A DNA stretch of 12,204 bases. Origin: Holophagaceae bacterium (GTDB taxonomy: Bacteria > Acidobacteriota > Holophagae > Holophagales > Holophagaceae). The notes below the pieces were generated by a model, which was given only the letters and a program-made list of their open reading frames with translations, had not been told where the DNA came from and did not search any database. Below are positions 7,093-12,204 of the stretch, one piece after another; positions within the stretch are counted from its first letter, which is position 1, and every line of letters begins with the position of its first letter. Both the position numbers and the translations under genes were made by a program. The stretch lies in the NCBI GenBank assembly GCA_025355915.1, contig JANXYT010000009.1, positions 1 to 12,204 of the forward strand. Direction: 5' to 3'.

Positions 7093-8463
7093 ATGCACAA
7101 CCTGCTTCTGGCTCTTGGCCTGGTGTTCGCACCCGCCCTGTTCGCGCCTCCTTTGGCGGCGCAGATCGTGGAGGAATCCCTGGCCCGGGATCCCGGGCCC
7201 CTCGACTTCATCCAGGGCGACAGCTATGAGCAGTGGATCCTCCAGTCCCTGGCGGGAGACGCCCTGGTGGGCATCGGGACCAACGGCCGGGTGGTCCCCC
7301 GGCTGGCCACCGAATGGAGAACGCAGACCAACGGAACCCTCTCCTTCACCCTGCGTTCCGACGCCCGCTACACCGACGGCAGCCCGGTCACCGCCGAGGA
7401 TGTGGTCTGGACGATCCAGGAGCTGCGCCGCCACCCCAAGGCCAGCCCCACCAAGCGCGCCATCCTCGAGGGCGCGGAAGCAGGCATCGAGGCAGGCCGC
7501 CCCTGGATCCGCTCGCCCAAGCCCGCGGGGCGCCTGCTCCTGGAATTGGCCCGGGTGCCCATCGCGCAGCGGCACCATCCCGAACGGGGATCAGGCCCCT
7601 TCGCCTTCCAAAAGGAGCCTGGGGCCTGGGTCTTCACCCGCCGGGACCATTTCCTGAAACCCCGCATCGAGGGCATCCGGTTCCGCCTGCTGCCCGATCC
7701 GGCCGGCATCATGGCCGCCCTGCAAAAGGGCTGGCTGACCATCGGGGCCCCCGCCACCCGGCGCCAGACCGAGGTCCCACCCACCCATCGCCTCGTCACT
7801 CAGCCCATGCATGCGCAGCTGGTGGTCTGGAGCCGCCTGGGCGTGGGGCCCCTCCAGCTGCTGGAACGCTGGCGGAAGGACGCGTTTCCGCCCCAGCTGC
7901 TGGGCCAGAATGCCCGCCCCAGCCGCGGCCTGTGGCCCGAAACCCTGGGCTTCGAACCCCAAGCCATCGCGGCCTCAACGACGCCACCGAAGGGCCCTGG
8001 CACCCTCCGGCTGCTCTATGCCGCAGGGGAGGAGTCCATCGAGAAGCTCCTGCTGGCCCTGCGGGAACGGGCCCGGAAGGACGGCTTTGATTTGCAGCTG
8101 GCCCCCGTTGAACAGGGCCTGCTGACCGACTGCCTGCAGAAGGGGGAGTTTCAGCTCGCCTGTTCCATGGTGGTCTTCGATCCCTCTCCCTGGGCGGTGC
8201 TTGAGTATCTGGAACCGAACGGCCCCATGAACTTCACCGGCTGGCGGCATCCGCGCCTGGCCCAGGTGACCGCTCGGATCCAGCTGCCCGGGGATCCCGC
8301 CTGGCGGGACCTCCAGACCCTCTGGGCCGAGAACCCTGCGGCCCTACCCCTGCTCGATTTTCAAAGCGTGATCTGGGTGGACAAGCGCCTGCAGGTGGAG
8401 CCCAGCCCCCTGGGCCTCTACCTCCACACCCCGGGCGCCGCCGGGTGGCGGTGGAATCGCTGA
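7093..8463 (+). CDS. Family-5 (DppA/OppA-type) periplasmic substrate-binding protein
   Basis: A 456-residue extracytoplasmic binding protein, the receptor of a dipeptide/oligopeptide/nickel-type ABC importer. The first ~23 residues are a hydrophobic signal sequence ending LAAQ, with no lipobox cysteine; its n-region lacks Lys or Arg. The family-5 signature is seen at about residues 93-115: LRSDARYTDGSPVTAEDVVWTI. The protein is shorter than typical DppA/OppA (about 500-540), and the ligand-specifying regions are not recognisable, so the substrate is unknown. The ribosome site is weak (GGA eight bases upstream). Its TGA overlaps the ATG of the first permease by one base, which ties the three genes into one translation unit. 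Confidence 0.85.
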   Translation: MHNLLLALGLVFAPALFAPPLAAQIVEESLARDPGPLDFIQGDSYEQWILQSLAGDALVGIGTNGRVVPRLATEWRTQTNGTLSFTLRSDARYTDGSPVTAEDVVWTIQELRRHPKASPTKRAILEGAEAGIEAGRPWIRSPKPAGRLLLELARVPIAQRHHPERGSGPFAFQKEPGAWVFTRRDHFLKPRIEGIRFRLLPDPAGIMAALQKGWLTIGAPATRRQTEVPPTHRLVTQPMHAQLVVWSRLGVGPLQLLERWRKDAFPPQLLGQNARPSRGLWPETLGFEPQAIAASTTPPKGPGTLRLLYAAGEESIEKLLLALRERARKDGFDLQLAPVEQGLLTDCLQKGEFQLACSMVVFDPSPWAVLEYLEPNGPMNFTGWRHPRLAQVTARIQLPGDPAWRDLQTLWAENPAALPLLDFQSVIWVDKRLQVEPSPLGLYLHTPGAAGWRWNR

Positions 8464-9104
8464 TGAAGCACCTCCTCCAGGGTTTGGCGGTGTGGGTCCT
8501 CGGCCTGGGGTTGGCCCTGAGTCTGCCGGGTTCCGTCTGGAAACACGCCGCACCGCCCCTGTTCCCCTGGGATGCCCTGGGGCCGGCGATTCTCGCAGTT
8601 GCCGCGCTCTCTATCCTCGCGCCCATGGCCGCCTGGATCGGCGGCCCGGACCTGGCCTCCCGGCGGCCCTTGGCCTTGCTGGAGGCGCCGCCCGATCTGC
8701 TGTGGGCGGCCCTCCTCCTGGCCCTCTGGCCCGCCCTCTGGGGACCTCCGGGACTCGGCGGCTGGTTGCTGGCCTTCCTGCTGGCGGCCCTGCCCGGCGA
8801 AGCCCGCTGGCTCGCCCTGGCCATGCCTGCGGAGCGACCCTTCCCGCAGGCCTGGGGAACGGCGGCCGTCGGCCGGGTGCGACGCATCGTGCTGATTCGC
8901 CTCTGGGGCCGCTGGCTGGCCGCCCGCCTGCCGGTCTGGCTCACGGCCACCCTGGTGCTGGAACGGGTGCTCGGGTTGCCGGGCCTGGGCACCGACTGGA
9001 TGACCCGGGTGGCGGTGCGGGATCGGGCCGGGCTGGCCCTCTGGATCCTTGCGTTGGCCCTGTTATGGGCCCTGTCCCGGCCCTGGGAAGGGGAAGCCGC
9101 ATGA
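8463..9104 (+). CDS. DppB-like ABC importer permease, short form
   Basis: A 213-residue, strongly hydrophobic protein with about five to six membrane segments. The C-terminal half keeps the binding-protein-dependent permease layout: a loop GEARWLALAM...AWGTAAVGRVRR where the ATPase-docking EAA motif belongs, then LERVLGLPGLGTDWM and AVRDR, which match the conserved end of DppB/OppB. Usual members have about 300-340 residues. The missing part corresponds to the periplasmic stretch after the first helix. The start at 8463 comes from the TGATG junction with the binding protein; an earlier in-frame GTG at 8445 would add six residues. The stop is in an ATGA overlap with the next gene. Confidence 0.8.
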   Translation: MKHLLQGLAVWVLGLGLALSLPGSVWKHAAPPLFPWDALGPAILAVAALSILAPMAAWIGGPDLASRRPLALLEAPPDLLWAALLLALWPALWGPPGLGGWLLAFLLAALPGEARWLALAMPAERPFPQAWGTAAVGRVRRIVLIRLWGRWLAARLPVWLTATLVLERVLGLPGLGTDWMTRVAVRDRAGLALWILALALLWALSRPWEGEAA

Positions 9105-9880
9105 GGTGGCGCCTCGCCTTCCTGGGGGCCCTGCTGATCCCGGACCTCGCCCTGGACCCCTTCCGCGGCGGCCTGGCCACCACCCTGAGCCATCCCCTCG
9201 GCACCGATGACCTGGGGCGGGATGCCCTCCTGCGGCTGGTGCTGGCAGCGGCCCGCAGCCTCGGGTTCGCCAGCGCCTGCGCCCTGCTGGCCCTAACCCT
9301 GGGGCTGCTCCTAGCCTGGCAAGGACGACACCTCCTTGGCGCGTTGTCGGCCCTGCGGAGCCTGCCACCCCTGCTGTTTCTGTTGCCCGTCGCCGCGGCC
9401 ACCGGTGGGCTCTCGGTCGGGGTGCTCGGGGTGCTGTTGGGCGCCTTGATCGCCCCCCATCTGGAACCGGCCCTGCGCACGCGGCTCGACCGCTTCCGCC
9501 ATTCCCCGGCCTGGGCCGCGGAGCGCACCCTGGGCGCCACCGGGCCGTCCACGCTGCGCCGCTGGGCACCCTGGGGTTGGCAACAGGCCGCCGCCCTCTT
9601 CCCCAGCGCCTGGCTGTCGGCCCTGTGGGGCGAGGCCACCCTATCGGCGCTGGGCCTCGGCCCCGGGCCGGGCCATGACAGCCTGGGCCGCCTACTAGCC
9701 GAGGAACTGCCCCGGCTCGGCTCCGACCCTTCGCCACTCGGCTGGGCTGCCCTGGCCACCGTGCTGATCCTGGCCTGGCTCTCGACGCCGGGAGGAGCCG
9801 GGGCGACTGGCTGGTCACGGAAGGCACGGAATCACTCGGAGGACGCGGAAAAAAGCCTGTCTGGATCCCGCACTTCCTGA
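9101..9880 (+). CDS. DppC-like ABC importer permease
   Basis: A 259-residue membrane protein and the second channel half of the importer. The N-terminal signature HPLGTDDLGRDALLRL is near-diagnostic of DppC/OppC. A degenerate EAA-type loop (around LRTRLDRFRHSPAWAAERTLGATG) and a C-terminal GEATLSALGLGPGP...LGRLLAEEL segment also fit. The start overlaps the previous stop as ATGA. The last ~25 codons (from about 9806) are polar, unlike the family, and run through a block of 9-bp-period repeat (9815-9850). The original stop was therefore probably earlier, and the tail was acquired by repeat insertion or stop loss. No ATPase gene follows. Confidence 0.82.
   Translation: MRWRLAFLGALLIPDLALDPFRGGLATTLSHPLGTDDLGRDALLRLVLAAARSLGFASACALLALTLGLLLAWQGRHLLGALSALRSLPPLLFLLPVAAATGGLSVGVLGVLLGALIAPHLEPALRTRLDRFRHSPAWAAERTLGATGPSTLRRWAPWGWQQAAALFPSAWLSALWGEATLSALGLGPGPGHDSLGRLLAEELPRLGSDPSPLGWAALATVLILAWLSTPGGAGATGWSRKARNHSEDAEKSLSGSRTS
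9815..9850 (+). repeat. Outer left arm: ACGGAA units, about 9-bp period
   Basis: Successive degenerate units TCACGGAAG, GCACGGAAT, CACTCGGAGG and ACGCGGAA follow one another with a 9-10 bp period. The leading GGTCACGGAAG (from 9813) matches the reverse complement of the right outer arm at ten of eleven bases. The block is translated as the C-terminal tail of the upstream permease frame. Confidence 0.6.
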
Positions 9881-9928
9881 AACAAGACGACCTGCTTATC
9901 GGCCACACTCAGCTTGAAAAGCGGGAAA

Positions 9929-9957
9929 CCAGAGATGTCGCAGATGCCTCAGATAAG
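9929..9957 (+). repeat. Degenerate block of CAGAT units
   Basis: Three units of nine bases, AGAGATGTC, GCAGATGCC and TCAGATAAG, run directly into the clearer CACAGATT block ten bases on. No separate inverted partner is obvious, so this may be a decayed relative of the inner arm. Weak evidence. Confidence 0.35.
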
Positions 9958-9966
9958 GCCTTGGGT

Positions 9967-10003
9967 CCACAGATTCCACAGATTCCACAGATTCACACAG
10001 ATT
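9967..10003 (+). repeat. Inner left arm: four tandem CACAGATT units
   Basis: Three exact copies of CCACAGATT (9967-9975, 9976-9984, 9985-9993) are followed by CACACAGATT (9994-10003), then a short A run. The last three units match the reverse complement of 10097-10124 at about 23 of 28 positions. Confidence 0.85.
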
Positions 10004-10037
10004 AAAAAACGGGAGCCGAGTTCCCTTCTGGTGGCTG

Positions 10038-10080
10038 TGCTTCGCAAGCATGGGCTTCAGTGGAAGCGGCGGGCCCATGC
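10038..10080. repeat. Two short perfect hairpins in the centre of the repeat element
   Basis: TGCTT-CGC-AAGCA (10038-10050) is a perfect 5-bp stem. It overlaps the start of a second perfect stem, GCATGGGC (10048-10055) with GCCCATGC (10073-10080), whose 17-base loop contains a small GCTTC/GAAGC alternative pair. The two cannot form fully together, so they are alternative structures. Confidence 0.55.
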
Positions 10081-10096
10081 GTGTTGGGTCGGCGGC

Positions 10097-10124
10097 CATC
10101 TGTGAAAATCTGTGTCATCTGTGG
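10097..10124 (-). repeat. Inner right arm: inverted CACAGAT units
   Basis: CATCTGTG, AAAATCTGTG and TCATCTGTGG follow each other with a 9-10 bp spacing. They are the inverted counterpart of the block at 9967-10003, 93 bp away. Confidence 0.8.
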
Positions 10125-10195
10125 TTCCAGTTTTTGGTCTTGAAAAGAAACGGGCTGAGACACGCCGATAATCGGGCAAGACGATTTCCCTCCCC

Positions 10196-10227
10196 CCTTC
10201 CGCGCAGCTTCTGCGGCTTCCGCGACC
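10196..10227 (-). repeat. Outer right arm: inverted CGCGGAAG units
   Basis: Two CTTCCGCG units, at 10197-10204 and 10217-10224, flank CTTCTGCGG. The reverse complement begins GGTCGCGGAAG, close to the outer left arm. Inside it CGCAG-CTT-CTGCG (10203-10215) is a perfect 5-bp hairpin. The arm ends seven bases before the stop of the cysteine desulfidase gene, so it lies directly in that gene's 3' end. Confidence 0.55.
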
Positions 10228-10233
10228 AGCCCC

Positions 10234-11493
10234 TCAGGCCTGCCCCAGCTTGGCCTGCATGATGTCGAGGATCTCCGTGTCGGCGCCCGCCATGCCCCGC
10301 TGCGCCAGCCGGCCCAGGTTGTTCAGCGAGGCCATGCCATCCGCCCCGACGATGCCGTCCGTCGCAGGAATGCCGAACCCTGCCAGGGCCAGCGTGGCGG
10401 CACGGAAGGCCGCCTCCACGCCGGTCATCGCCTTCATGGCGCAGCCGATCTTCGCGCCATCACAAATGAGCCCCGCCAGGTTCCCCACCATGTTGTGGAT
10501 GGCCAGATCCATCCGGGCCAAGCCACCGCCCCCCAGGTGCACCAGCCCCACTGCGATGCCGATGCCCGCCGCGTTGGAGGCCCCGCAGATCGCCGACAGC
10601 GTGCCCAACCGGTGCGTGGTCGCCGTGGTCAGCAGGCAAGCCAGGGCCAGGGCTTCCTCGATGCGGGCTTCGGCATGGCCGGCCTGCCGACCCCAAAGGG
10701 CCATGGCCACGGCCACGGTGATGCCCTTGTTTCCCGAGCCCGCCAGCGACATCACCGTCATCGGCTCCCCGGACATGCGGCCGAGCACACCGGCGCTCAC
10801 CAGCCGGGGAATGCGCAACCAGGGATCCGCCCCGACTCCTGGGACGAAATGGGCAGGAAGGTGGCCCACGCAGTGCTCCGCCATGGCCAGATTCAGCGCC
10901 ACTCCCTCACGCAGGCGGGCCCGATCGGCTTCAGTGGCTGTCCCCGCCAAGGCGACCAGGTCGGCCAGGGACATCGTTCCCACTTGCTCCCGCACGCGAT
11001 CAGGGGCGTTCGAACCGGACGGGTTACTGGTCAACGGAACGGCCACCCCATCAGCCTCCAGGCGCACCAGCCGGGTGTGTTCCTGCTCCAGCACTGCCCG
11101 GCCCATGCCACCTTCGCACGTGACACTGCAGTCGATGTGCAGATCGGTGCAGGTCGCGTCCACCTCCACGTGGAGGGCCCCGCGATCCAGCAACCGCGAG
11201 GCCCGGAGCAGCGCCTCGGGGGTGACGGATTCGAAGATCTGCAACCCCAGGGCCGGGTCCGGGAGGACCGCACCCAGGGCCAGGGCCCAGAGCACACCCG
11301 TCTGGTGGCCGCTGTTGGGGATGCCCACCGCATGGCAGTTCTTGTAGGTGCGGGCATCGAGCACCAGCCGCGCCATTCGGGGCTCGCCCTTTCCCTGTCC
11401 GGCGGCCAGGCAGGCGGCGTAGGCCACCGCGGCGGGTTCGGTGCAGCCCAGGGCGGGTCGCCACTCGGCGGACAGATACTCGGTCAGGTTCAT
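10234..11493 (-). CDS. L-cysteine desulfidase family protein (CyuA/YhaM, UPF0597 type)
   Basis: A 419-residue cytoplasmic iron-sulfur protein related to the serine dehydratase alpha fold. Members such as M. jannaschii L-cysteine desulfidase and E. coli CyuA break L-cysteine into pyruvate, ammonia and sulfide. The N-terminal motif PALGCTEPAAVAYA contains the conserved C17. The glycine-rich motif HAVGIPNSGHQTG follows, and CGASNAAGIGIAVG and ICDGAKIGCAMK supply C303, C344 and C351, placed as expected for three ligands of a [4Fe-4S] cluster. The start is set by AAGGA five bases before the ATG at 11491-11493. The gene is divergent from a Bcp peroxiredoxin gene. Desulfidase versus another ammonia-lyase substrate is not resolvable from sequence. 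Confidence 0.87.
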   Translation of the reverse strand: MNLTEYLSAEWRPALGCTEPAAVAYAACLAAGQGKGEPRMARLVLDARTYKNCHAVGIPNSGHQTGVLWALALGAVLPDPALGLQIFESVTPEALLRASRLLDRGALHVEVDATCTDLHIDCSVTCEGGMGRAVLEQEHTRLVRLEADGVAVPLTSNPSGSNAPDRVREQVGTMSLADLVALAGTATEADRARLREGVALNLAMAEHCVGHLPAHFVPGVGADPWLRIPRLVSAGVLGRMSGEPMTVMSLAGSGNKGITVAVAMALWGRQAGHAEARIEEALALACLLTTATTHRLGTLSAICGASNAAGIGIAVGLVHLGGGGLARMDLAIHNMVGNLAGLICDGAKIGCAMKAMTGVEAAFRAATLALAGFGIPATDGIVGADGMASLNNLGRLAQRGMAGADTEILDIMQAKLGQA

Positions 11494-11524
11494 AATTATC
11501 CTTACTACCTCATTCTGTCCGGAT

Positions 11525-11540
11525 CCTGGCATGTCCCAGG
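11525..11540. promoter_or_regulatory. Small dyad in the 75-bp divergent spacer
   Basis: CCTGG-CATGTC-CCAGG is a perfect 5-bp-arm dyad, nearly centred between the divergent desulfidase and peroxiredoxin starts (11494-11568). A shared regulator could bind there, but arms this short arise by chance in GC-rich DNA. No convincing -35/-10 pair was found for either gene. Confidence 0.25.
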
Positions 11541-11568
11541 TCACAGGCAGCGCGCTACCCTGTCTTCC

Positions 11569-12042
11569 ATGAGCCCCCTCCTCGGATCCCCCCTTCCCGC
11601 CTTCTCCCTGCAGGACGACCAGGGCGCCACGGTCACGGCCAAGGATTTCCTGGGCCGCTGGACGGTGCTCTACGCCTATCCCAAGGACAGCACCCCCGGC
11701 TGCACCACAGAGGCCTGCGACTTCCGGGACAACCTGGCCCGGGTGCAGGCCTTCGGCGCCCAGGTCTACGGCATCAGCCGCGACAGCCTCAAGAGCCACC
11801 AGACTTTCATCACCAAACAGAATCTCCCCTTCCGCCTGCTCTCGGACCCCGACTTGGCGCTGCTGAAACCCCTGGGCGCTTTCGGCAAGAAGCTCATGTA
11901 CGGCAAGGAAATGGAGGGCATCCTCCGCAGCACCTTCCTCATCGATCCCCAAGGCATCATCCGCCACGTCTGGCCCAAAGTCAGCGTCAAAGGCCACGTT
12001 GCCGAAGTCATTGAGACACTGGCAACCCTGCAAAAAAGCTGA
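11569..12042 (+). CDS. bcp: Thioredoxin-dependent peroxiredoxin, Bcp/PrxQ type
   Basis: A 157-residue cytoplasmic thiol peroxidase that reduces hydrogen peroxide and organic peroxides. The thioredoxin fold is recognisable from FSLQDDQG and YAYPKDSTPGCTTEACDFRD. C45 is the peroxidatic cysteine (PGCT motif) and C50, five residues on, is the resolving one, the same arrangement and numbering as E. coli Bcp. The later RSTFLIDPQGIIRHVW segment is also typical. No clear ribosome site precedes the ATG, but the N-terminus aligns well with the family. It is divergent from the cysteine desulfidase gene, and its stop abuts a long hairpin repeat. Confidence 0.93.
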   Translation: MSPLLGSPLPAFSLQDDQGATVTAKDFLGRWTVLYAYPKDSTPGCTTEACDFRDNLARVQAFGAQVYGISRDSLKSHQTFITKQNLPFRLLSDPDLALLKPLGAFGKKLMYGKEMEGILRSTFLIDPQGIIRHVWPKVSVKGHVAEVIETLATLQKS

Positions 12043-12144
12043 GACAGGATTAACAGGATGAAAAGATGGATAACAGGATTTCAAAAGCCTTGCTTTGTAT
12101 CCGTTAATCCTGTTAATCGAGCACTTAATCCTGTTAATCCTGTC
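12043..12144. repeat. Long hairpin of ACAGGATTA units between convergent genes
   Basis: A perfect 17-bp inverted repeat closes the element: GACAGGATTAACAGGAT (12043-12059) and its exact reverse complement at 12128-12144. Inside, GATAACAGGATT (12069-12080) pairs with the AATCCTGTTAATC run (12106-12118) with one bulge, and AAAG/CTTT closes the tip near 12085-12096. Nearly all of the 102 bases can therefore fold into one imperfect hairpin. The units repeat about every 9-10 bp within each arm. It begins at the base after the peroxiredoxin stop and ends 23 bp before the stop of an opposing gene, so it may serve as a bidirectional terminator or RNA 3'-end stabiliser. Confidence 0.85.
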
Positions 12145-12167
12145 CCCGTTCTTCGATGGGTCGGCGC

Positions 12168-12204
12168 CTACCCCGCCATGATGCTGAAGCCGCCATCGAC
12201 ATAC
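12168..12204 (-). CDS. C-terminal fragment of a short-chain dehydrogenase, FabI-like
   Basis: Reading inward from the right edge on the minus strand gives YVDGGFSIMAG followed by TAG at 12168-12170. The VDGGFSI string is the hallmark C-terminus of short-chain dehydrogenase/reductase proteins and closely resembles the end of enoyl-ACP reductase FabI (HVDGGFSI in E. coli, as I recall). Only 11 full codons are visible, so assignment to FabI rather than another reductase is tentative. Confidence 0.5.
   Translation of the reverse strand, partial: YVDGGFSIMAG

Larger units (their letters stand above)
9815..10227. repeat. Nested inverted-repeat element built from 9-10 bp units
   Basis: From left to right this region holds: a block of ACGGAA-type units (9815-9850), a block of CAGAT-type units (9929-9957), a block of CCACAGATT units (9967-10003), a hairpin-rich centre (10038-10080), an inverted ATCTGTG block (10097-10124) and an inverted CTTCCGCG block (10196-10227). 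The outer pair and the inner pair each form inverted repeats, so the whole is nested. It lies between convergent genes (importer permease and cysteine desulfidase) and overlaps the end of the permease reading frame. I see no transposase gene or target-site duplication. Confidence 0.7.
9881..10233. other. Gene-free spacer between convergent genes
   Basis: This 353-bp stretch holds the repeat blocks described separately and no convincing gene. A 63-codon open frame (9914-10105) encodes HRF-repeat peptide because it reads the CCACAGATT units, and it has no ribosome site. An 11-bp palindrome CCGATAATCGG occurs at 10165-10175. CTTGAAAAG occurs at 9913-9921 and again at 10139-10147, loosely bracketing the inner element; this may be chance. 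Confidence 0.7.

Noticed and set aside
8492..9880. 462-codon frame spanning both permeases
   Set aside because: Its first half is an off-frame reading of the DppB-like gene; the second half is the real DppC-like gene starting at 9101 in an ATGA overlap.
9914..10105. Small open frame encoding HRF-repeat peptide
   Set aside because: It is produced by reading the CCACAGATT repeat units; no ribosome site and no homology recognised.
9967..10124. CRISPR array
   Set aside because: Units of 9-10 bp are contiguous, without spacers, and are inverted on the other side; no cas genes are present.
10203..10215. Rho-independent terminator of the cysteine desulfidase gene
   Set aside because: The hairpin has only a 5-bp stem and no following T run in the gene's direction.
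9815..10227. Insertion sequence or MITE with defined ends
   Set aside because: No transposase fragment, no precise terminal repeats with target duplication could be identified; described as a repeat element only.

Overview
The window is GC-rich, densely packed bacterial chromosome, with mostly short spacers and several start/stop overlaps. A proton-pumping complex I operon, a GspE/PilB-type ATPase, an ABC exporter and a dipeptide-type ABC importer fit a Gram-negative free-living bacterium. Codon use and gene style recall Acidobacteriota of the Holophaga/Geothrix type. That assignment is impression only; no rRNA or other marker gene is present.

Layout. (1) Positions 1-2784, minus strand: nuoA-nuoB-nuoC-nuoD of NADH:quinone oxidoreductase. 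The genes are overlapping or tightly spaced, nuoD runs off the left edge, and a plausible sigma-70 promoter lies upstream of nuoA. (2) 2919-4550, plus: a lone GspE/PulE/PilB secretion or pilus ATPase. (3) 4559-5235, plus: a two-gene type II toxin-antitoxin module, an AbrB/MazE-like antitoxin then a Doc/Fic toxin. Its promoter carries an inverted repeat covering the -10 region and the Shine-Dalgarno. (4) 5232-6983, minus: an ABC exporter half-transporter whose stop overlaps that of the toxin tail to tail. Its nucleotide-binding domain has Asp in place of the catalytic Glu. (5) 7093-9880, plus: a family-5 periplasmic binding protein and two small DppB/DppC-like permeases, coupled by TGATG and ATGA overlaps, with no ATPase gene. 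(6) 9881-10233: no gene, but nested blocks of 9-10 bp period repeats. (7) 10234-11493, minus: a CyuA/YhaM-type L-cysteine desulfidase. (8) 11569-12042, plus: a Bcp/PrxQ peroxiredoxin. (9) 12043-12144: a second long hairpin repeat. (10) 12168-12204, minus: the last codons of a short-chain dehydrogenase/FabI-like gene entering from the right.

The most notable non-coding signal is the pair of repeat elements at about 9815-10227 and 12043-12144. Their sequences are unrelated, but both consist of short units repeated every 9-10 bp on one arm and again inverted on the other. Both sit exactly between convergent genes. They look like members of dispersed intergenic repeat families that may act as bidirectional 3'-end or terminator structures. 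I found no clearly new multi-gene system. The protein-level oddities are a long NuoC N-terminal extension, a Doc motif with Gln where Lys is usual, an exporter half without a visible partner, and an importer without an ATPase.
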